The notes beneath the pieces are model-generated. The model searched no databases. It had not been told where the DNA came from and worked only from the letters and a program-made list of their open reading frames with translations. The translations under genes were made by a program, and so were the position numbers. From the NCBI GenBank assembly GCA_031254455.1, contig JAIRUI010000038.1, positions 1 through 20,213 of the forward strand: a DNA stretch of 20,213 bases, given 5' to 3'. Shown piece after piece: positions 15,492 through 20,213 of the stretch; the first letter of the stretch is position 1, and every line of letters begins with the position of its first letter. Source of the stretch: Chitinispirillales bacterium. GTDB lineage: Bacteria > Fibrobacterota > Chitinivibrionia > Chitinivibrionales > Chitinivibrionaceae.

Positions 15492-15522
15492 AAACAAAAC
15501 CTCCTAAGTTAATTTCGCGAAG

Positions 15523-15552
15523 AATATACTTTGTGTCGTTTCAGGAAGTCAA
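15523..15552 (-). promoter_or_regulatory. sigma70-type promoter for the small lipoprotein
   Basis: On the minus strand: TTGACT (15552-15547), an 18-nt spacer and TATATT (15528-15523). Transcription would start near 15516, about 25 nt before the ATG, leaving room for the AGGAGG. It lies in the gap after the glycosyltransferase stop. Confidence 0.65.
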
Positions 15553-15562
15553 GGAAAGATTT

Positions 15563-16711
15563 TTATAGAGGGAGTTTTATTTTTGAAGCGAATTCGCCGC
15601 CTTTCCAGTTGAATTTTCCGAAAATTCCCGAAAGAACCGAATATACCGTTAGAAATAAGTTTATCGGCGAAACCCAGATTATATGAAAAAACAGTTTCTT
15701 TTCTCCGAAAATCAATAATCCTTTGTACATGAAAAGCGATTCTCCGAGTATTTTTACGACAAAGAGAGAAAAAACGATAAAATAGTTTCGCACCGGCATA
15801 AAAATTACGGGAAGAGAAAGAAGCGACAGCAGCGTAAAGCAATAAAATATGAAAATCAAGGACAAAACTGCGCTTTGTTTCGGTAGATAAAACCGCGTTT
15901 CCGAAGCCCATTTTTTTCTCTGGTTCAGTAAATCTTTCCAAGAATACTCGGGACGGGTTTCTACGACGCAATCCGCGTTAAAACATATTTTCTTGCCGCT
16001 TTGCCAAATTTTTTGCATCAAAAGCCCGTCGTCGCCGCCCGCCGCGTTGATTAAGTTTCCGTATCCGCCGGAATTTTCGTACGCTTCCCTGCGAAAAGCG
16101 AAATTGTTCGCGTTGGCGTTTAGCGGAATATTTTTACCTATTCCGGCTGCGGCGACGATTCCGTGTGAAAGAAAATCAAGCGTTTGATACTTTTCTAAAA
16201 AAAATGAAACCGGTTTTTCAAAACGATATTTTACTATTCCTTGAACGAGCGCGACGGATTCGTCGAAGAACGGCGCAATAATAGTTTCGATCCAGTCCGG
16301 CGGGACAAACGAATCGGCGTCTGTTTGGACTACGATTTCGCCGTTGACGCGGCGCATTCCCTCTTGAAAAGCGAATTTCTTGGGTGAAATTTTGTTTTGC
16401 GTTTCTTCGACGTTTATCGGCAGAAAATTTTCAAATTTATCTTTATACGAAAGCGCGATGTCAAAGGTTTTGTCGGTTGAACGGTCGTTTACGACGATAA
16501 TTTGGGTTTTATTTCTATGATAAGTTTGATTAAGCAGACAATCCAAAAGTTCGGCGATATTTTTCTCTTCGTTTCTTGCGCAAACGACTACGCTTACATT
16601 TTTATCCGTATTTTTAACCGGCGTTTTCTTTTCGGCGTTTTTTAGTCCGCACGACAGATAAAAACACAGTACAAGGTAAACGGAAGAAAGAATTATAGCG
16701 CTGAGAATCAA
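15563..16711 (-). CDS. membrane glycosyltransferase, family 2
   Basis: 382 residues. The TTG start overlaps the stop of the upstream acyltransferase gene (TTGA), with GATGAGG just before it; no ATG is available near the N-terminus. It has an N-terminal membrane helix (MILSAIILSSVYLVLCFYL) and a GT2 catalytic domain. Motifs: VSVVVCARNEEKNIAELL (nucleotide site, about 39-56), VVNDRSTD, the DAD metal site at 131-133, GGDDG at 225-229 (position of the acceptor-binding acid) and QRKKW at 264-268, the QxxRW-like motif of processive or polyprenyl-linked GT2 enzymes. Several membrane helices follow. It probably transfers a sugar from a nucleotide donor to a lipid or polymer at the inner membrane. Coupling to a PlsC-type gene points to a glycolipid or lipid-modification step; donor and acceptor are unknown. 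Confidence 0.9.
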   Translation of the reverse strand: MILSAIILSSVYLVLCFYLSCGLKNAEKKTPVKNTDKNVSVVVCARNEEKNIAELLDCLLNQTYHRNKTQIIVVNDRSTDKTFDIALSYKDKFENFLPINVEETQNKISPKKFAFQEGMRRVNGEIVVQTDADSFVPPDWIETIIAPFFDESVALVQGIVKYRFEKPVSFFLEKYQTLDFLSHGIVAAAGIGKNIPLNANANNFAFRREAYENSGGYGNLINAAGGDDGLLMQKIWQSGKKICFNADCVVETRPEYSWKDLLNQRKKWASETRFYLPKQSAVLSLIFIFYCFTLLSLLSLPVIFMPVRNYFIVFSLFVVKILGESLFMYKGLLIFGEKKLFFHIIWVSPINLFLTVYSVLSGIFGKFNWKGGEFASKIKLPL

Positions 16712-17418
16712 TTTTGCCTCATCGCGGAAACGATTATTTTGCGAATTTTTTGAGCGATTGACGCCGTATCCAAATCGGAAATTTCGGCAGGTTCGATTTT
16801 TGGATGGATCGTTACAAACACTTCTTTTGATAAATTTATCTCTTCAAGAATAGCGCTGCCGTCGATTGAAACGGGTATTATCGGCGCTTGCGCTTTCTGC
16901 GCCAATTTTAGCGCGCCGGATTTAAATTCGGCGACCGCTTTCCCTTTGCTTCGCGTCCCTTCCGGAAAAATTGCTATAGGATGTGCGCTTTGGAGCAGTT
17001 CTACGCCTTTTTTGAACACGGAAATAGCGGCTTTTGTTCGTTTTCTATCCAAGAATATACATCCGACAGCCATCATCCAGAAGTTCAATATCGGAAAAAA
17101 AATCAGTTCTTTTTTTGCGATAAATCCCAGCGTCCAAGGAAATATCGACATCAGTATCGGAATGTCTAACATTCCTTGATGATTGGACACGACGCAGTAA
17201 ATATTGTCTTTAGGGATGTTTTCTTCTCCGCTGATTTTGAGTTTTGCGCCCGTTATGAAAATACAGTAGCGCGACCAAAACCATTGCATAAAATATACCA
17301 AATGTTGCCGTTTTCCGCTCAAAAAAGGAATAAACGTCAAAACGTACGGGACAAGCATAATAAGACAGTATAACATAAAAACCCAAAACGATAAGAAACA
17401 TATAACTTTGTTAAACAT
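16708..17418 (-). CDS. 1-acyl-sn-glycerol-3-phosphate acyltransferase family protein (PlsC-like)
   Basis: 236 residues from the ATG at 17418, which has AAAGGA 9 nt upstream; an in-frame GTG at 17436 would add six residues but lies before that site. N-terminal membrane helix at 5-33. The acyltransferase motifs are intact: NHQGMLD at 79-85 (HX4D, His80 and Asp85), FLDRKR at 122-127, FPEGTRSKG at 151-159 and the late PIIPVSIDGS block. PlsC makes phosphatidic acid from lysophosphatidic acid and acyl-ACP or acyl-CoA at the inner membrane. The overlap with a GT2 gene suggests this copy could instead serve a special lipid, so the symbol plsC is not given. Its promoter should lie in the gap before the tRNA; a TAATAT near 17450 is a possible -10. 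Confidence 0.9.
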   Translation of the reverse strand: MFNKVICFLSFWVFMLYCLIMLVPYVLTFIPFLSGKRQHLVYFMQWFWSRYCIFITGAKLKISGEENIPKDNIYCVVSNHQGMLDIPILMSIFPWTLGFIAKKELIFFPILNFWMMAVGCIFLDRKRTKAAISVFKKGVELLQSAHPIAIFPEGTRSKGKAVAEFKSGALKLAQKAQAPIIPVSIDGSAILEEINLSKEVFVTIHPKIEPAEISDLDTASIAQKIRKIIVSAMRQN

Positions 17419-17504
17419 ATACCTAAATCCTTTCACTGTTTACGCAGAAAATATTATTTGACCGGTTCAAAAAAGAACGCCGAAAAGAAAACAAATATAA
17501 GTCT

Positions 17505-17533
17505 TGCTTGACACTGCGGCGAAAACGTATTTT
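17505..17533 (+). promoter_or_regulatory. possible promoter of tRNA-Leu (and tig)
   Basis: A perfect TTGACA is present at 17508-17513, but TATTTT at 17528-17533 is only 14 nt away. The overlapping TTGCTT at 17505-17510 would give a 17-nt spacer but a weaker -35. The location just before the tRNA favours a promoter; the exact boxes are uncertain. Confidence 0.4.
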
Positions 17534-17546
17534 CTACCTTATTTTT

Positions 17547-17628
17547 GCGAGTATGGTGAAATCGGCAGACACGACGGGCTTAGAACCCGTTATCGAAAGA
17601 TGTGGGGGTTCAACTCCCTCTACTCGCA
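17547..17628 (+). tRNA. tRNA-Leu, anticodon UAG
   Basis: 82 nt. Acceptor arms GCGAGTA and TACTCGC pair fully, followed by A; CCA is not encoded. The anticodon stem ACGGG/CCCGT encloses the loop CTTAGAA, so the anticodon is TAG (17581-17583), reading CUA and related Leu codons. A long variable arm (ATC GAAA GAT) makes it a type II tRNA as expected for Leu. The T-arm has GGTTCAACT. Trigger factor starts 35 nt downstream, so the two may share a transcript. Confidence 0.96.
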
Positions 17629-17663
17629 TAAACAACTAAACGATATTGTGGAGGCGTTGCAAA

Positions 17664-18944
17664 ATGAATACAAAAGTGGAATCTGTCGGCGAGTGGAAAA
17701 AATCGATTTTGATTGAAATCTCAAAAGAAGAAGTTCAAAAAGAATTTAACAAAGCGTTGAACGATGTAAAAAAGAATATTGACATTCAAGGATTTAGAAA
17801 AGGTAAGGTTCCGGAAAAAATTATAATTTCAAGATACGGTGAAAGTTTGATTATGCAAGCGGCGGAAAAATTGTTTTCGGAAAGTTTCTATAAAGCCTGC
17901 GAAGATAACAAAATAAATCCTGCCGGAGATCCGGTTTTTGATAATACGAACGTTAATATAAAAGAAATATCGGATATTTCCTTTAAGGCGACAGTTGAAA
18001 TCGATCCGGAAATCAAAATTGAGAATTACAAGAAATTAGGCGTTAAAGTCAATGAAGTAAAAGTAAACGATGGCGAGGTGGACGCCGTAATTGAATCGGT
18101 TAAGAGTCAGAGAGCGGAATTAAACGAAACGAAAGAGCCGGTGAAAAAAGGCGATATCGTGTCGCTTAAATACGAAAACGTAATGATTGACGGCGAAAAA
18201 ACCGATAAACTTCCCGCTCCTCTGAATATTGAAGTCGGAAACGCTCCGCTTGCGGAATTGAATACGGAATTGACAGGCTTAAAAGCGGGCGATAAGAAGG
18301 ATATTTCGTTTGTTTTCTCCGAAAATTATCCGATTGCCGATTATTCAAACAAGCCGGGTTCTGCAAGCGTAGAAATTGTGCAGGTGAGAGCCAAGACGCT
18401 TTTGCCGCTCGACGAAGAATTTTTTGCGCAGATCGGCGTCGCCGCAAAAAACGAAGAAGAATTAAAAGTTATAATCAAAGATAATCTTTTAAATAAAAAG
18501 AAAAACGAAGAGAAAGAAGCGGCTTGCGAAAGAGCGATAGATAAACTGCTTTCCGCAAACAAGTTTTTTGTTCCGGACGGACGGGTAAAGTATTATATAG
18601 AAAATCTTCGTAAGAACGAAAGCCCGTATTACGACGCCAAAAACCCGCAGCCGTCGCTTGAAGAATATCTCGAAACAAGAAAAGACGAGGCGATTAAGAA
18701 TATCCGCAGATACCGTATTTTGGATTACATCGTTCGAGAAGAAAAAATCAAGGTCGGTTCACAGGAAGTTGACGCTTACATTGAAAATATCGCAAAGACG
18801 TATAATTATCCTTTCGACAAGTTTAAGGAGTCGTTGCGCAAAAGCGGAGAAACGCTGCATATACGCGAGGAATTGAAAATAACCAAAACGCTTGATTGTT
18901 TAATCGGCGAAACAAAATGGGAAGACGCGGCCTCCGATGCGTAA
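17664..18944 (+). CDS. tig: trigger factor, ribosome-associated chaperone and peptidyl-prolyl isomerase
   Basis: 426 residues, close to the family's usual 430. The ATG at 17664 has GGAGG 9 nt upstream; an in-frame TTG at 17646 precedes that site and is rejected. It binds near the exit tunnel of the 50S subunit and shields nascent chains. The ribosome-docking signature GFRKGKVP is at 43-50, the same position as in E. coli. A degenerate FKBP-like domain follows at about 152-240 (KKGDIVSLKYENV, LTGLKAGDKKDISFVF). The C-terminal helical chaperone arms include LRKNESPYYD and the last helices near KITKTLDCLIGETKW. The gene follows tRNA-Leu, and its end overlaps the start of the dapF homologue by 8 nt, so the two are probably translationally coupled. 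No clpP or clpX follows, unlike in many other bacteria. Confidence 0.97.
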   Translation: MNTKVESVGEWKKSILIEISKEEVQKEFNKALNDVKKNIDIQGFRKGKVPEKIIISRYGESLIMQAAEKLFSESFYKACEDNKINPAGDPVFDNTNVNIKEISDISFKATVEIDPEIKIENYKKLGVKVNEVKVNDGEVDAVIESVKSQRAELNETKEPVKKGDIVSLKYENVMIDGEKTDKLPAPLNIEVGNAPLAELNTELTGLKAGDKKDISFVFSENYPIADYSNKPGSASVEIVQVRAKTLLPLDEEFFAQIGVAAKNEEELKVIIKDNLLNKKKNEEKEAACERAIDKLLSANKFFVPDGRVKYYIENLRKNESPYYDAKNPQPSLEEYLETRKDEAIKNIRRYRILDYIVREEKIKVGSQEVDAYIENIAKTYNYPFDKFKESLRKSGETLHIREELKITKTLDCLIGETKWEDAASDA

Positions 18945-19746
18945 TTTTGCGCATAGTATTCCTTTTGCGAAATATCACGGGCTTGGAAACGATTATATAG
19001 TCGTCCAAAAAGAATTCGGCGCGTTGAACTGCGACGAAATAGTTCGTATTTGCGACGTACATTTCGGTATCGGCTGCGACGGAATTTTGGTCGATGAATC
19101 GCGGGACGGCGGGTTTGCCGTGAAAATTTTGAATCCGGACGGAAGTCAAGCCGAGAAAAGCGGAAACGGTTTGCGTATATTTTCCCGTTATTTGTTTGAT
19201 AACGGCTTAGTGAAATTAGGCGAACGATTTGAAATAACCACTTTAGGCGGACTTGTTAACGCCGCTGTTATCGACAAAAATTCCGTAAAAGTCGAAATGG
19301 GTAAAGTTTTGTTTGAGACGATGAACGAAAAAATCGCCGTTTTGGACAGAGAATTTATTTTTTGCGGCGTAAATATAGGAAATCCGCACTGCGTTATAGT
19401 TCTTGACGAAATTTCTCCGCAAATCGCAAAAAAATACGGTGCGTTAATAGAGACGGACAAAAGATTTATCAACCGCACAAATGTTCAATTTATGAAAATC
19501 GTCGATAAAAATAACGTTCAAATAGAAATTTGGGAGCGCGGCGCGGGCTATACGCTTGCTTCGGGAAGCAGCGGCGCGGCGGCGGCGGCTGTCGCTTACA
19601 AATCCGGCTTGTGTGAAAACGAGATATACGTCGCTATGCCCGGCGGGAAATTATCGGTTTCGTTTGACGCTTATTTTAACGCAACTATTCAAGGCGGCGT
19701 ACAAAAAATCGCTGCGGGCGAAATCGCCGACGAATGTTTTGAGTGA
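18937..19746 (+). CDS. dapF: diaminopimelate epimerase family protein with both catalytic cysteines replaced by serine
   Basis: 269 residues, about the family length. DapF interconverts LL- and meso-diaminopimelate for peptidoglycan and lysine, using two Cys as acid and base. Seen: KYHGLGNDYIVV (N-terminal motif, 12-23), GIGCDGIL, NPDGSQAEKSGNGLRIF, GNPHCVIVLDE (149-159) and WERGAGYTLASGSSG. Where the family normally has AExCGNGxRC and TLACGTGxC, this protein has SGNG (Ser75, codon AGC) and ASGSSG (Ser209, codon TCG). The rest of both motifs is kept and the frame is intact, so this is a variant rather than a decayed gene. It may be a slow or altered epimerase, or may act on another substrate; the symbol reflects family only. 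The start overlaps the tig stop. Confidence 0.85.
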   Translation: MRNFAHSIPFAKYHGLGNDYIVVQKEFGALNCDEIVRICDVHFGIGCDGILVDESRDGGFAVKILNPDGSQAEKSGNGLRIFSRYLFDNGLVKLGERFEITTLGGLVNAAVIDKNSVKVEMGKVLFETMNEKIAVLDREFIFCGVNIGNPHCVIVLDEISPQIAKKYGALIETDKRFINRTNVQFMKIVDKNNVQIEIWERGAGYTLASGSSGAAAAAVAYKSGLCENEIYVAMPGGKLSVSFDAYFNATIQGGVQKIAAGEIADECFE

Positions 19747-19770
19747 ATTCGGATAATGAAAGGATTTCTT

Positions 19771-20213
19771 ATGAAAACGGTTCAAGATTTAATTAAAGTG
19801 TTTAACGCAACGGTCGCCGCATTATTTTGTGGGTTTTTAGTAAATTGTTCCAACCAAACGGGCGGCGGCAGCGGTAACAACGCAAGTGATACCAAAACGA
19901 TAGCGGGAATAGAATGCGTTCTTGTAAAAGCGGGAACGTTTATGATGGGCAGCCCTGAAAGCGAGAGCGAGCGTTATGACGATGAAACACAGCATCAGGT
20001 AACGCTCACCAAAGATTACTGGATAAGCAAATACCCGATAACACAAGCGCAATATCGGTCGGTAACGGGAAATAATCCGTCATATTTTAGCGGCGATAAC
20101 AAACCTGTAGAACAAGTAACTTGGAACGACGCAGACGCATTTTGTAAGGCGGTAGGCGGACGCTTACCCACAGAAGCGGAATGGGAGTTTGCCGCACGCG
20201 GCGGTAATAAGAG
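19771..20213 (+). CDS. SUMF1/FGE-domain lipoprotein, 5' part (cut by window end)
   Basis: 147 codons are visible and the reading frame is open at the window edge. The ATG at 19771 has AGGA 7 nt upstream; an in-frame ATG at 19756 overlaps that site. The leader is hydrophobic (VAALFCGFLVNC), with Cys27 as the probable lipid site although Asn at -1 is atypical. A Gly/Ser/Asn-rich linker follows. Then the formylglycine-generating-enzyme-like fold begins: LVKAGTFMMGSPESESE, DYWISKYPITQAQYRSVTG, NPSYF, KPVEQVTWNDADAFCKAVGG and RLPTEAEWEFAARGG. These are hallmark motifs of the SUMF1 (FGE-sulfatase) family. Many bacterial members with this domain are not true FGEs, and the residues needed to judge this lie beyond the window. 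No sulfatase gene is nearby. Confidence 0.9.
   Translation, partial: MKTVQDLIKVFNATVAALFCGFLVNCSNQTGGGSGNNASDTKTIAGIECVLVKAGTFMMGSPESESERYDDETQHQVTLTKDYWISKYPITQAQYRSVTGNNPSYFSGDNKPVEQVTWNDADAFCKAVGGRLPTEAEWEFAARGGNK

Noticed and set aside
17457..17471. Palindrome-like TTTGACCGGTTCAAA upstream of the acyltransferase gene as an operator
   Set aside because: Only 5-nt arms are exact and the centre is off by one base; there is no second copy nearby to support a regulator site.
1..20213. CRISPR array, insertion sequence or prophage
   Set aside because: No regularly spaced repeats, transposase, integrase or phage structural genes were seen on either strand.

Overview
The window is a chromosomal stretch of a Gram-negative (diderm), moderately AT-rich bacterium. 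It shows four or five lipoprotein signal sequences, an outer-membrane beta-barrel, a type IV prepilin-like N-terminus, a class A RNase P RNA and a cysteine-free ribosomal protein S4. The long Ig-like and cadherin-like surface proteins, the modules resembling carbohydrate-binding domains and the SUMF1-type lipoprotein would suit Fibrobacterota or another member of the FCB group. That assignment is an impression from gene content, not a demonstrated placement. No insertion sequence, phage gene or CRISPR array was seen.

Left part (1-4407): a tight plus-strand operon. It holds the 3' part of miaA (tRNA i6A37 synthesis), a family-1-type solute-binding lipoprotein with no ABC permease in view, a small lipoprotein that starts at TTG, and two tandem exported TPR-like paralogues. 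The genes overlap or lie 2 nt apart.

Middle (4513-14341): a 1430-residue protein with a prepilin peptidase cleavage and methylation motif carries pilin-like, cadherin/Ig-like, cysteine-paired repeat, InlB B-repeat and CBM5/12-like modules. It ends in a clear intrinsic terminator. Next come a promoter and a 53-residue 2[4Fe-4S] ferredoxin, then a pair of unrecognised small genes, then rpsD. An 880-residue lipoprotein with invasin-type Ig domains and EF-hand-like loops follows, overlapping a gene for an outer-membrane barrel.

Right part (14350-20213): rnpB lies directly behind the barrel gene. After it there is a good promoter with no ORF behind it, which would transcribe two strong hairpins (candidate ncRNA). 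A minus-strand block follows: a small cysteine-rich lipoprotein with its own promoter, and a GT2 glycosyltransferase coupled to a PlsC-type acyltransferase. The plus strand then holds tRNA-Leu(UAG), trigger factor (tig), a dapF homologue in which both catalytic cysteines are serine, and the first part of a SUMF1/FGE-domain lipoprotein cut by the window end.

The best candidates for new biology are the giant prepilin with putative glycan-binding modules, the double Cys-to-Ser DapF-like protein, the hairpin RNA after rnpB, and the coupled Ig-lipoprotein/barrel pair.
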